Shown: one piece after another, positions 27,011 through 36,275 of the stretch | Numbering within the stretch: the first letter of the stretch is position 1 | How the letters are laid out: each line of letters starts with the position of its first letter | NCBI RefSeq assembly: GCF_036108815.1 | Contig: NZ_CP107985.1 | Coordinates: 1-64,000 of the forward strand | Length of the DNA: 64,000 nucleotides | DNA from: Streptomyces sp. NBC_00353 | GTDB taxonomy: Bacteria; Actinomycetota; Actinomycetes; Streptomycetales; Streptomycetaceae | Direction of reading: 5' to 3' | Notes under the pieces: generated by a model | Databases searched by the model: none | The model's input: only the letters and a program-made list of their open reading frames with translations | Told to the model about the DNA's origin: nothing | Translations under genes and position numbers: made by a program

Positions 27011-27043
27011 GGGGCCCTGGTGCCGTACTGGCACCAGGGCCCC
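27011..27043 (-). promoter_or_regulatory. Perfect 14-bp hairpin in the MerR-like gene leader
   Basis: GGGGCCCTGGTGCC (27011-27024) and its exact complement (27030-27043) flank a five-base loop, GTACT. It lies just before the ribosome site of the MerR-like gene. It could be an attenuator, a terminator for transcripts arriving from the right, or a palindromic operator for autoregulation. No T-tract follows on the minus strand. Confidence 0.65.
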
Positions 27044-27616
27044 GAAGGAACTGCTACACCATCTGCCGGCCCTGATACTGCACCGGCCCTCTGTTTCCGC
27101 GGACCCGACCAGAATGCTGTCGGGGGTGCGGGGATCGCGGTTGCTTGACCGGAGACCACCTCACTATCGATGTCCTGCGGTACCCGGGCTCAAGACGTCC
27201 GCCCGGGCGATCCTGATGGCGCCTGGCTCCTCCGTTCTTCCCTCTGGGATCAATCACTTACCTACTGCTGGTACTGCTCTCTTGTACTGCCCAGTGGCCT
27301 GCGACAGCCGACAGTGCCACTCTTCGGCAGCCAGCCCCGTCGCCTGTCCTGCGTCTGCTCTGGCTTAGAACCCCACTGCCGAACCTCCCGGTGCGCGCGT
27401 CCGCAGCCGACGCCTTCACCGAGGTGCTGCTCACTTACTTCCCTGCTGGGTACTGGACCTGCACTTACGGGTACTGCCACTGCGTACTGCTCACGGCGGC
27501 CCCTGATCACTGCGGGCCACCCGGTCCGGTCGTCAACCCCGTCGCCGTCCTGCAACAACCCTGGCTCCGAAACTCCACCACCGCACCGTCCTACGAACTG
27601 CAACTGCGTGTACTGC
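27025..27616. repeat. Cluster of TACTG motifs in an 870-bp gene-free stretch
   Basis: About nine copies of TACTG, mostly GTACTGC or GTACTGG, lie at irregular spacing on the plus strand, near 27026, 27075, 27262, 27273, 27285, 27449, 27469, 27487 and 27610. Three fall within 30 bp around 27262-27290 and three within 45 bp around 27449-27492. The stretch 26984-27869 has no supported gene. The motifs could be sites for the adjacent MerR-like protein; this is unproven, and chance clustering is possible. Confidence 0.4.
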
Positions 27617-27869
27617 TGCCCGGCAGTTCATCTCTGCCAGGCCCCGCGGTCTCTCTGGGCTACGAGAGAAACCATAACCACACCACCACCCAATGTCTAC
27701 TCCAGCCGACATAGATTTTCGTGTGTTCGGCGGTGAGGTAATCCACCTCGAAACAGCGCTGGAGGGCGGGAGTAAGGCGGTCATCATCGGGTTAACGGGC
27801 CGCAAGCCGGGGCACAAGCACCGGGCAGGCAGGACCGGGCGTTGACGATCCAGAGACCAGGGTGGCCCG

Positions 27870-28259
27870 ATGGACACGATGAGCGTCAACGTCGCAACCG
27901 CGCACTCCATGGCATCCACCGCCGGCGCACGCGAGCGCGCCCGGGATTTCCTCGAAGGTCTCGTACATCCGCTCGCAACCGAGGCTGCTGACACCGTGGT
28001 CCTGGTCGTCTCTGAACTCGTCACCAACGCCCTGCGCCCCGGCGGTGGCACCTGCGCCCTGGACCTGACCGCGCACCCGGACAGCACCGAGGTGGCCGTG
28101 CACGACCGCAGCCCGCAAGCACCGCGCATGCGCACCCCCGACCTGAACGGCGGCACCGGAGGCTTCGGCTGGCCCATGGTCAACCGCCTCGCCCGCGACA
28201 CCGCCGTGACCCGCCAGGCAGCCGGCGGCAAGACCGTAAGCGCCCTCCTCGCCCGATAG
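27870..28259 (+). CDS. RsbW-like ATP-binding anti-sigma/serine kinase domain protein
   Basis: 129 aa from ATG. It is a stand-alone HATPase_c domain: SELVTNAL (N-box) near residues 49-56, VAVHDRSP near 76-83 (G1-like) and GGFGWPMVNRLA near 98-109 (G2-like). Such proteins bind or phosphorylate sigma factors or anti-anti-sigma proteins and usually act with SpoIIE-type phosphatases, one of which is intact at 30515-31684. Streptomyces carries dozens. No sigma factor lies beside it, so the partner is unknown. Confidence 0.85.
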   Translation: MDTMSVNVATAHSMASTAGARERARDFLEGLVHPLATEAADTVVLVVSELVTNALRPGGGTCALDLTAHPDSTEVAVHDRSPQAPRMRTPDLNGGTGGFGWPMVNRLARDTAVTRQAAGGKTVSALLAR

Positions 28260-28638
28260 CGCCGAGGCGGTACCGACCGTGCGAGTAGTAATCCGAACGC
28301 TGCTTTGGTGCTGGTCATGCTGGGGTGACGCGCGTCGGATTGTTGACGACGGCGTCGGGGTGGGGATGGGGCTCGTCCGGGCAGAGGTGAGGGCTCAGGG
28401 TGTCCCGGCGGTGCACTCTGACATACGCGTGCTCGCCCTGCGCAGGTGACCATTTTCGCACTCGCTCGATGGGAGGGTGCCGGTGTCTTACTACTCGGCG
28501 AGATTCCCGCCGTGGGCGGGTCTCATAGGAACGACGACATCATTCCGGCACCCCGCCACCAAGCCCGTTCTCCGTCTGGGGAGCGGAGTTACTTGCCTTT
28601 GGCCTCCTGAGGGCCGATGGTGTCGGATGCCGGGCAGG
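28260..28638. other. 379-bp stretch without a supported gene
   Basis: It contains a short hairpin (CCCGCC with GGCGGG, 28506-28520, loop GTG) and otherwise nothing recognisable. Part may be the non-coding 3' flank of the IS110 remnant that follows. Confidence 0.5.
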
Positions 28639-29392
28639 TCACGTCGTCGCTGGCGGGCCCCGGCGGGGTGTCGCCATGACGGGCCTGCCCGTCGCCCCGA
28701 CGTCGCCTGACGGGCGCCGTTCGTCGCCCTCGGCGACAGAACGGACCCAGCGGATCGGGTCGTAGGGGGTGCCTGACTTCATCAGAGAGAAGGCGAGGCG
28801 GTGGGCTCGGTGGCCCACTGCGATGGTCGCGACCAGCGGCGGCTTGCCTTCGGAGAGCAGGCGGCGGCGGTAGGCGACGAAGTCGGCGTGGTGGAAGCCC
28901 ATGCCACGGCCGAGGTCGACGATCGCGCGTCGCAGCTCGACCGATCCTTCACGGCTGATCCGGTTGCCCCGGCGGCTCTTGCCTGCGGATTCGTAGGCGA
29001 TGGGGACGAGGCCGGGGCACGGTAGGCGCCGGCAGCATTCTTGAAGCGGGCCGGATCGCCGATCGCGGCTCCGTAAGCGCTGGCGGTCACGATGCCGACG
29101 CCGGGCAACGAAGTGAGGACGCACGCCGGATTGTCGGGCAGGACAGTCGACAACTCCGCGGTGGCCTTGGCGATCTCCTCCTCCAGCGCGACGAAGAATG
29201 TCACGTCGGCACCGAGTACAGCGCTGGCGGCGTTCCAGTCTGCCTCCGGCAACTTCAGGACTTCGCGCGGGGTCTCGACGACCTGCGCGGCCTTCGCCCG
29301 TGTGATCCGGGCACCCCGGCGGCGCACGAAGCGGACCAGGCCGTCGACTCCGAGGCGTCGGACGCGGTTCGGGCCGGGGAGCCCTCGATGAA
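28639..29392 (-). pseudogene. IS110-family transposase remnant
   Basis: The fragment holds the C-terminal Transposase_20 part of an IS110 enzyme. LTSLPGVGIVTASAYGAAIG and FKNAAGAYRA lie in one frame. After a frameshift near 29010-29030 the rest follows in another: AYESAGKSRRGN, ELRRAIVDLGRGMGF and VAVGHRAHRLAF-like sequence. The N-terminal RuvC-like DEDD catalytic domain is absent; the fragment joins an IS3 fragment at about 29392. It is dead. Confidence 0.8.
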
Positions 29393-29560
29393 ATCGAAGA
29401 TCGCGGTGTGGGAGGCTGCCCGGCTTGGCCAGGCAGCGGTGCCGAGCAATTCGCGCTTGATGGTCGAGAAGAACGACTCGGCGAGGGCGTTGTCCCAGCA
29501 CTGGCCGGTGCGGCCGACTGAGAGGAGAACGCCGAACTCGCCTGCCAGGGCGGCGAATTG
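29392..29560 (-). pseudogene. IS3-family transposase (rve domain) remnant
   Basis: The peptide FAALAGEFGVLLSVGRTGQC, then WDNALAESFFSTIKREL, ending FDFIEG, is the C-terminal part of the IS3 integrase core with its catalytic Glu region. It is cut at both ends: on one side it runs into the PAS fragment, on the other into the IS110 fragment. Only about 56 codons remain. Confidence 0.8.
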
Positions 29561-29851
29561 CTGGAGGCAGCAGGAGACCAGCTGCCCGTCACGATGACGC
29601 AAGGTGACCTCGCCGTGTCTGTCCACGCATGCCTGCCCTGCAGGGGATCCATCCCCGGCAGTGGAAGCCTCGCCATCCGCGAGCAGCACAGTGACCGATC
29701 GGCCAAGGGTCTGTCGCCGACTGTAGCCAAGTAGCTCTTGGGCCGCGTGATTCCACGCCTGGATCACGCCCCGATTGTCCACGGCGATACGTGGCATTTC
29801 TATGGGAGAAGCGCTATCTGGCTGGTGGGCGATGGCATGTACTGCGCCCAT
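29560..29851 (-). pseudogene. PAS-domain fragment, probably of a SpoIIE phosphatase
   Basis: About 97 codons encode a PAS domain: AVDNRGVIQAWNHAAQELLG, then GRSVTVLLADGE and EVTLRHRDGQLVSC. This layout opens many Streptomyces PAS-SpoIIE phosphatases. The frame then continues without a stop into an IS3 transposase fragment, so the sensor gene was cut by that element. The 5' end may be the original start. A chimeric PAS-transposase peptide could still be made but should have no phosphatase function. Confidence 0.65.
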
Positions 29852-30514
29852 GGGATCACCCTTTCATTGTTCACCTGCAGATTCACGCCCCCGTCCGGGA
29901 GCAGTGACCTCTATGTACGTCGTTGACCAGCCGCGACCCGATAGGACGGACGAGCCATTCCGACGGCTGCCGGATCGGGACTGGGCGAAGGTGATGGCCG
30001 AGCGTCTCGCATCAGCGACTTTTGTCCGCGGCCTTTAAGCGCCGCCGAAACGTGCACCTGCATTCGGTCACGGACAGCGACACACCAACCGCGGTGGCAA
30101 CGACAACCCGCGTCATCAGCGCTCCCGGGGCCGGCAAAAATCGTTCTCCTCCAGCAGTACACGACGCCCTCACCCCACCGCAGCCGGGGGAAGAGTGCCG
30201 GTCTCCCTAGGGTCGACAGCCCCAGCCTCGTGGGATGGCGGGATCGGACACACCTGATTGCCACGCAAAGGGGGCGCCGACCTGCGCACGCACGCTCGGT
30301 ATCCACGCCAGGAAGACGTGCGGGTCCGCTGGTTAGCGCACGGTGCCGGAGTCGAACGACCACCACCACGGGCGGACGAAACGGACTATTCGGGTAGGGT
30401 CGGAGTCTGGCGTCCAAGGGTGAATGGAGGGCCCGACCTGATCGGTCGTACCGGCGATGCGGTACGCACGCAGTGTGCCGGGCGACGGCGTGGCACCCAG
30501 CAGCAGGGAATCCG
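29852..30514. other. 663-bp stretch without a supported gene
   Basis: I see no credible reading frame or RNA gene. The sequence around 30340-30365 recalls a tRNA T-arm but does not fold as one. It precedes the intact SpoIIE-type phosphatase and presumably includes its promoter. Confidence 0.55.
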
Positions 30515-31684
30515 ATGATAGATGGGTTGTCTCTCACGTCGGCGAGGGTTCCATGGCTGCTCGCGGGGCTTTCCCTGGTAGCCGGAATAGTCCTGAACCT
30601 CGTTGCGCCCTGGCCGTATCTGGGCCTCCCTCTGCTGGCAGCCGCACCTCTGGTCGCCGGCGCCATGCTGTCTTTCCGCGCTGCCACCTCGGTCGCCTGC
30701 GTGACGTGTGCAGTGACGGTGGGCATGGACATCTATCACGGACGCGAGGCTGTGGCACTGTACGTCGATCTGGCCGTGGTGGGCGTGATCGGAGCGCTGG
30801 CCCTGGCGGTCAATCGGCTCATTGCGCGACAGGGGCAAAATCTTGCCATGGCCAGGAATGTCGCGGAGGCCGTGCAGCGGGCCGTGCTGCCGGATCCGCC
30901 GACGGGCGTCGGCCCGCTCGCCGTGGCCGCGGGCTATACGGCGGCCCAGGCGGAGGCGCGGATCGGGGGCGACCTGTTTGCGGTCCAGGACACCCCGTAC
31001 GGAGTACGCATGATCATAGGCGACGTGCGGGGCAAGGGGGTCCAGGCCGTTGCGGCAGTGTCGGTCGCAATCGGAGCATTTCGCAAGGAGGCCGAGTACA
31101 CGCCGACCCTGGACGAGCTGGCGCAGCGCCTCGATGATGCTCTGGCCAGCGAGGCCGACCGGACGGCCGAGGAAATGCCGGGCGAGGACTTCACCACCGC
31201 TCTGCTGGCCGAGGTCTCCCCCGACGGCGAGGTGCTGACCCTGCTCAACCGTGGGCACCCGGCGCCGTACCTGGTCCACAGGGGGGAGCTGGTACGACTC
31301 GACGCCACGGTCCGGCAGCTGCCCTTGGGGATGGACCTTGGCGCAGTGGCCGCAGATGGTGATAGCGCCCCGGTCGACTCGGTGCCTCTGCCCCCCGGCG
31401 CTTCGCTGCTGCTGATCACCGACGGCATCACCGAGGCCCGGGACCAGTGCGGCACGTTCTACGACCCGGCCCGATCGCGACTGAGGGGCAGGCAGTACGC
31501 GGACCCGGGATCTCTTGTCGATGCGCTGACCGAGGACGTCAACCGGTGGACAGGGGGTGGCCATCAGGACGACATGGCCATCCTGGCCGTGACCCGGCGG
31601 CAGCCGGATCCCCCGATGCCTGATCACGCACCTCCGCACTCCCGGCCGGGGGGCCACGCGGTTCAAGAGCAACGGCTGATGTAG
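30515..31684 (+). CDS. Membrane SpoIIE-type PP2C phosphatase
   Basis: 389 aa from the ATG at 30515, which follows AGGGAA; upstream in-frame starts are less likely. Residues ~10-110 hold three or four hydrophobic segments (for example VPWLLAGLSLVAGIVLNLVA), forming a membrane anchor. The cytoplasmic SpoIIE/PP2C domain follows: ARIGGDLFAV near 150, MIIGDVRGKG near 170, LLITDGITEARD near 300 and HQDDMAILAV near 350, which carry the metal-binding aspartates. Such enzymes dephosphorylate STAS-domain anti-anti-sigma factors and release sigma factors under stress. The RsbW-like gene at 27870 is a possible partner. An IS5-type element begins 38 bp after the stop. Confidence 0.9.
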   Translation: MIDGLSLTSARVPWLLAGLSLVAGIVLNLVAPWPYLGLPLLAAAPLVAGAMLSFRAATSVACVTCAVTVGMDIYHGREAVALYVDLAVVGVIGALALAVNRLIARQGQNLAMARNVAEAVQRAVLPDPPTGVGPLAVAAGYTAAQAEARIGGDLFAVQDTPYGVRMIIGDVRGKGVQAVAAVSVAIGAFRKEAEYTPTLDELAQRLDDALASEADRTAEEMPGEDFTTALLAEVSPDGEVLTLLNRGHPAPYLVHRGELVRLDATVRQLPLGMDLGAVAADGDSAPVDSVPLPPGASLLLITDGITEARDQCGTFYDPARSRLRGRQYADPGSLVDALTEDVNRWTGGGHQDDMAILAVTRRQPDPPMPDHAPPHSRPGGHAVQEQRLM

Positions 31685-31722
31685 GCATGCGCGAGCTGAA
31701 TGCCCGGCACCGTCTGCTGCTC

Positions 31723-32765
31723 CTTACGAGCTGGTGCGTGATTGCGGGTGAGGTGTTCTTGCTGGTGGGTGGCATGATCCGGATGTGGCGATCATGCTCA
31801 GTGGGACGGTTCTTGCGCATCAGGTGTTCACGGGGGTCTCTCGTGGGCATCTCGCCTCTCTGGTTGAGGAGTTGGCTGGTCCGTGGCAGGCCGTGGTCGA
31901 GGGGCGTTGTCACGAAGCTCGTGGCGGGGCCAGGAAGCGCGAGGCCGGAGCCGGTGTCCGGCATCGGCTGGTGTTCGTCGACCGGCTCGTGGCCACGTTG
32001 ATTCACTTGCGGCACGATTTGCCGCATGCGGCGTTGGGGCTGTTGTTCCGCGTCGACCGCTCCACCATCACCCGTGCGATCGGCGAGATACGAGGGCTGC
32101 TGGCCGAGCGGGGATGCGCGGTCCCCGACCGGCCCGGCCTGCGGCTGCGGACCCTGGCGGATGTGTTCGCATACGCCCAGGCCGAAGGTGTTGAGCTGCG
32201 GTTGGACGCCACGAAGTCCAGGTCCGCCGGCCCCCGGCCGGCCGGGGTGGGCGCCGTGCGTTCGTGTCAGGCAAGAAGAAACAGAACACGATGAAAGCCA
32301 CCGTCGTCGCCGACCATCAGGGCCGCATGCTCTGGACCGACGCCCTGCAACCAGGGCGGATGCATGACGCGACCGCCGCACGCAACGAAGGCATCAGTAC
32401 CTGTTTCCAGCACTTTCGCGACGTGGAGGTCCTCCTGGACGACGGCTACCTCGGGCTCCGTCGCGATCATCCCGGCCAAGCGGTGACTCCGCCCAGGAAG
32501 GGAAACAAGATCAGCCCGCCCGAGGTCCTCGAAGCCCGCCTACGAGCCAGACACCGGCACTCCTCAAAGCGCATTACCGTCGAACACACCCTCGCCGATC
32601 ACAAACGCTGGAAGCAACTGGTCCGCTGGACCCACCGCCGGGAGAACCTGCCCTCCACCTACCGGGCCATCGCCGGCCTCGTCTCCGACCGCAACACCAC
32701 CGGCTGACACAAACCCCCAGCTCAGGCCCCCACGTCTCCAACGCAATCACGCACCAGCTCGTAAG
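31723..32765 (+). mobile_element. IS5-family insertion sequence with 24-bp terminal repeats
   Basis: The left end (31723-31746, beginning CTTACGAGCTGG) and right end (32742-32765) are perfect 24-bp inverted repeats, giving an element of about 1043 bp. A TA dinucleotide sits symmetrically within each end and may be the duplicated target if the true ends start at CGAG. The transposase inside is frameshifted, so the copy is probably immobile unless helped in trans. Confidence 0.85.
31785..32707 (+). pseudogene. IS5-family transposase (DDE_Tnp_4 type), frameshifted
   Basis: The first part (GTG at 31785) has a helix-turn-helix (LPHAALGLLFRVDRSTITRA) and runs to LRLDAT. The conserved catalytic sequence DATEVQVRRP is restored only by a -1 shift at about 32211-32214. 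The rest follows in that frame: FVSGKKKQNT, ADHQGRMLWTDALQPGRMHD, VLLDDGYLGL and ITVEHTLADHKRW. No slippery heptamer is seen at the site, so one lost base is more likely than programmed frameshifting. Confidence 0.82.
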
Positions 32766-32820
32766 CCGATGCCGCGCTCAGACCGACACGCTTGAAGTGC
32801 GCACTCTGTGCTCCTGTGGG

Positions 32821-34294
32821 GGGAGTGTCATGAATCAGGTGTGTGCTTCCCCGAAGGAGTCACCTGATGAGTACGACGACGGATCACCTGATCGAGGCCG
32901 CTGACGGTGTGTCGCTTGCCGTGGCTGGTGAGAGCATCGAGGGTGCCGACGTGAAGTCGATGCCGGTATCCGAGAATGGTCTGTCCAGCGAGCTGCTGGA
33001 GGAGCTGGCCGCGCTGGCGGCCGAGAAGGTGCGCCTAGGAGGGCTGCGGTTGATGGGCGAGGGCGGGCTGCTGCCCGAGCTGGCCCAGCATCTGATGCAG
33101 GCCGCCCTGGAGGCCGAGATGGATGTGCATCTCGCGGCGGAGGCCGGGCGGGCCGGCGGCCGCGGTTCACGCTCGGGCGGCAACATGCGTAACGGCTACC
33201 GGGCCAAGAAAGTCATGACGGAGGTCGGCACGGTGACCGTGCAGGTCCCCCGGGACCGCCTGGGCACCTTCACCCCACGGTTGTTGCCCAAGTACGCCCG
33301 CCGGACGGGTGCGCTGGACGAGATGGTCCTGTCGCTGACCGCGAAGGGCCTGACCTCCGGCGAGATCGTCGCCCATCTCTCCGAGGTGTACGGGATGACG
33401 ACCACAAAAGAGACCGTCTCCACCATCACCGACAAAGCTCTGGAGTCGATGGCGGAATGGCGCACCCGCCCGCTCGACGCGGTCTATCCGGTGGTCTTCA
33501 TCGACGCGATCCACGTCCGTATCCGCGACGGGCACGTCGCGAACCGACCCGTCTATGTGGCCATCGCGGTCACCGCCGACGGCTACCGGGAGATCCTGGG
33601 ACTGTGGGCCGGCGACGGCGGCGAGGGCGCCAAGTACTGGCAGACCGTCCTGACCGAGATCAAGAACAGGGGCGTCCGCGATGTGTTGATGCTGGTCTGC
33701 GACGGCCTCTCCGCCCTGCCCGACGCGGTGAACACCGTCTGGCCGCAGACCGTGGTGCAAACCTGCATCGTCCACCTCATCCGCGGCAGCCTGCGCTACG
33801 CGTCCCGCCGCGACTGGGCCGACGTCGCCCGCGACCTCAAGCCCGTCTACACGGCCGTCAACGAGGAGCAGGCCCGGCAGCGACTGGCCGACTTCGACGG
33901 CACATGGGGCAAGAAGTACCCGTCGATCACCGGGATCTGGGAACGGTCCTGGAGCGAATTCGTTCCCTTCCTCGGCCTCCCGGACGCCATCCGCCAGGTC
34001 GTCTACACCACCAACGCCATCGAGTCGCTGAACGCCCGATACCGACGCGCGGCCCAAGCTTGCGGACACTTCCCCAACGAGACCGCCGCCCTCAAGCGCC
34101 TCTACCTGGCCACCCTCGCCCTCGACCCCACCGGACGCGGCCGCCAGCGCTGGAACAACCGCTGGAAGAGCGCGCTGAACGAGTTCGACCTCCTCTTCGA
34201 CGGCCGCCTCACCGCCGGACGGGTGTAGACCAATCAGCCCACCGAAGAACCTGTAGGCCAATCAGACGAATCACACCTCATTCCTGATAGACCC
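32821..34294 (+). mobile_element. IS256-family insertion sequence with 8-bp target duplication
   Basis: The element is flanked by direct 8-bp copies of CCTGTGGG (32813-32820 and 34295-34302). Its ends, 32821-32843 and 34272-34294, are inverted repeats matching at 18 of 23 positions. Length is 1474 bp with one intact transposase, so it looks recent and possibly active. The target is the short gap right of the IS5 element. Confidence 0.9.
32867..34228 (+). CDS. IS256-family (mutator-type) transposase
   Basis: 453 aa from the ATG at 32867, chosen over an earlier in-frame GTG because AAGGAG precedes it. The mutator-type DDE core is complete: FIDAIHVRIRDG (first Asp near 212), VCDGLSALPDAV (second Asp near 278) and YTTNAIESLNARYRRA (Glu near 385). 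The N-terminal part has the usual acidic LAQHLMQAALEAEMDVHL segment and the GYRAKKV...VQVPRDR motif. Length is normal for the family. It should catalyse movement of the surrounding element. Confidence 0.95.
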   Translation: MSTTTDHLIEAADGVSLAVAGESIEGADVKSMPVSENGLSSELLEELAALAAEKVRLGGLRLMGEGGLLPELAQHLMQAALEAEMDVHLAAEAGRAGGRGSRSGGNMRNGYRAKKVMTEVGTVTVQVPRDRLGTFTPRLLPKYARRTGALDEMVLSLTAKGLTSGEIVAHLSEVYGMTTTKETVSTITDKALESMAEWRTRPLDAVYPVVFIDAIHVRIRDGHVANRPVYVAIAVTADGYREILGLWAGDGGEGAKYWQTVLTEIKNRGVRDVLMLVCDGLSALPDAVNTVWPQTVVQTCIVHLIRGSLRYASRRDWADVARDLKPVYTAVNEEQARQRLADFDGTWGKKYPSITGIWERSWSEFVPFLGLPDAIRQVVYTTNAIESLNARYRRAAQACGHFPNETAALKRLYLATLALDPTGRGRQRWNNRWKSALNEFDLLFDGRLTAGRV

Positions 34295-34447
34295 CCTGTG
34301 GGACCTATAGGACCTCACGAGGAGCAGCAGGTCACAGGTGCAAGGGCCTGCGGGATTTGCCTGCCATGGCTGCCGAGACTCGCGCCGGTAGCGTTGTTCG
34401 TGCGCCTGAGCAGGATGAGGATGCCGCGATCCTGCGGAGCGGCTTGT

Positions 34448-35851
34448 TCACGGTCGGACCACCTGGGTCATTTCGGTGTCCGGGGACGGTGCGGGTGCAG
34501 GCGCGGGCCGGCGGGCGGTGTCACTGATTCTGATCAGGATGCCGATGAGGGCCCAGTTGGCGATGACGGACGAACCGCCTGCTGCGAGGAACGGCATCGT
34601 CATACCGGTCAGCGGGATGAGACCCATGACACCGCCGGCGACGACGAACACCTGGATGGCGAAGGAACCGGACAGGCCGATCGCCAGCAGCTTGCCGAAG
34701 GGGTCGCGGGCGGCGAGCGCCGTCCGGACCCCGCGCTCGACGACCAGGCCGTAGACGAGCAGGACCGCCATCATTCCGGCGAGACCGAGCTCCTCTCCGA
34801 CGGTGGCGAGGATGAAGTCGGAGTTGGCGGCGAAACCGATCAGGTCCGAATTGCCCTGACCGAGACCAGCGCCGAGGGTCCCGCCGGATCCGAAGGCCAT
34901 CAGCGACTGGGCCATCTGCTCGCTGGCCGCGAGCTTGCCCCAGCCTGCGAACGGGTCTAGCCAGGCGGTGACACGGTCCTGCACGTGAGGTTCGAAGGTG
35001 GCCACGCCTACGGCGCCCGCCCCCGACATCAGCAGACCGAAAACGATCCAGCTGGTCCGTTCGGTGGCGACGTACAGCATGACGACGAACATGCCGAAGA
35101 AGAGCAGTGATGATCCGAGGTCGGTCTCGAAGACCAGGATGAGGATCGAGAAGGCCCAGACCATGAGGATCGGGCCGAGGTCACGGCCGCGGGGGAGGTA
35201 GAGCCCCATGAAGCGGCGGCTGGCCAGAGCCAGGGCATCGCGCTTGACCATGAGGTAGCCGGCGAAGAAGACCGCGATGATGATCTTGGCGAACTCACCC
35301 GGCTGGATCGTGCCGACGCCGGGGATCTTGATCCAGATCTTGGCACCGTTCACTGGGGTGAAGAACATCGGAAGGATCAGCAGGAGCAGTGCGACCAGCA
35401 TCGAGATGTAGGTGTAGCGCTGCAGGATGCGGTGGTCCTTGAGGGCCAGCAGGACGACCACCAGCAGTGCCACGCCCGCGGCCGAGAACAGCAACTGCTT
35501 GGAGGCGGCAGCGACGAAGTTGGCGGTCTGCTGGAAGCGTTCCGACTGGTCCAGCCGCCAGATGATGGCCAGACCGAGACCGTTCAGCAAGGTCGCCAGC
35601 GGCAGCAACAGCGGGTCCGCGTACGGCGCGAACCTGCGTACGGCGATGTGCGCGACGCCACCGAGCAGGGCGAGGCCGAGCCCGTAGCCGAGCATGCCGG
35701 CGGGGAGTTCGCCGTTGAGGGCGAGGCCCACGTTGGCGTACGCGAACACCGAGATCAGGACGGCGAACGTGACCAGCGCCAGCTCGGTGTTGCGGCGGCT
35801 CGGCGCGTCGATCGTGCCGACAGTGGTGGTGGTGTTCGGGGCAACGCTCAT
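34448..35851 (-). CDS. FtsW/RodA/SpoVE-family glycosyltransferase (RodA-like)
   Basis: 467 aa from ATG with about ten membrane segments, for example LALVTFAVLISVFAYANVGL near the start. Family motifs include IWRLDQSERF, a loop with LIFVFETDLGSSLLFFGMF-like sequence and the C-terminal GMTMPFLAAGGSS segment. SEDS proteins polymerise peptidoglycan with a class B penicillin-binding protein. In Streptomyces a rodA gene normally sits beside a PP2C phosphatase, a PBP and PknB-type kinases. Here only a broken PP2C tail remains upstream, 29 bp away, and no PBP is present. It therefore looks like a duplicated or transferred part of that cluster, though the gene itself is intact. Confidence 0.92.
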   Translation of the reverse strand: MSVAPNTTTTVGTIDAPSRRNTELALVTFAVLISVFAYANVGLALNGELPAGMLGYGLGLALLGGVAHIAVRRFAPYADPLLLPLATLLNGLGLAIIWRLDQSERFQQTANFVAAASKQLLFSAAGVALLVVVLLALKDHRILQRYTYISMLVALLLLILPMFFTPVNGAKIWIKIPGVGTIQPGEFAKIIIAVFFAGYLMVKRDALALASRRFMGLYLPRGRDLGPILMVWAFSILILVFETDLGSSLLFFGMFVVMLYVATERTSWIVFGLLMSGAGAVGVATFEPHVQDRVTAWLDPFAGWGKLAASEQMAQSLMAFGSGGTLGAGLGQGNSDLIGFAANSDFILATVGEELGLAGMMAVLLVYGLVVERGVRTALAARDPFGKLLAIGLSGSFAIQVFVVAGGVMGLIPLTGMTMPFLAAGGSSVIANWALIGILIRISDTARRPAPAPAPSPDTEMTQVVRP

Positions 35852-35880
35852 TGTGCTGAGAGCTTTCTACGGCTTGCCGC

Positions 35881-36275
35881 TCACCGCACTGCGGGACCTT
35901 CCTCTGAGAGGCTAGGGCCGGGAGTGGGAGTCGCAGTCGTCTTGGTCCCCTTGGCGGGGGACTTGGCGGAAGTGCTGTCGGTGGTCTCGTTCGCCGCGCC
36001 CTGGTCCTTGGCGGCGTTGGTGTCCGCCTCGGCCGCACGGCGCTGCGGCTCCGTCTTGCAGGCGGAGGGCTGTGCTTCGAGCCCGACGACTTTCTTGCAG
36101 GCATCAGTGAGACTGTCCTCGACGACTCTAGCCTCGACCTGGTTGTGCCAGTAAAGCGAGAGGTTCCTGCAGTTTGATCTTGGGAATTCTCCTCGATCTT
36201 CGACACGGACTCAGACCAGGCCGATTTCGCCGTAAAGATGACTTTGTCGTCCTTGGTGTCCACGTAGAACTACGT
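35881..36275 (-). pseudogene. Degenerate tail of a PstP-like PP2C phosphatase
   Basis: Pieces in three frames match the C-terminal extracellular region of Streptomyces PP2C phosphatases that precede rodA. One frame holds YVDTKDDKVIF; a shifted frame holds YWHNQVEARVVEDSLTDACK and QPSACKTEPQRRAAEAD, followed by a Lys/Thr/Pro-rich tail ending LSEEGPAVR and a stop at 35881. The catalytic domain is missing and at least two frameshifts are present. The cysteines in DAC and SAC lie where the intact family has them. Confidence 0.68.

Noticed and set aside
30330..30370. Possible minus-strand tRNA 3' part (GTTCGACTCC-like)
   Set aside because: The T-stem does not pair and no anticodon or D arm can be folded.
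31687..31722. Gene start (MRELNARHRLLL) interrupted by the IS5 element
   Set aside because: Only 12 codons precede the element and no matching continuation is visible beyond its right end.
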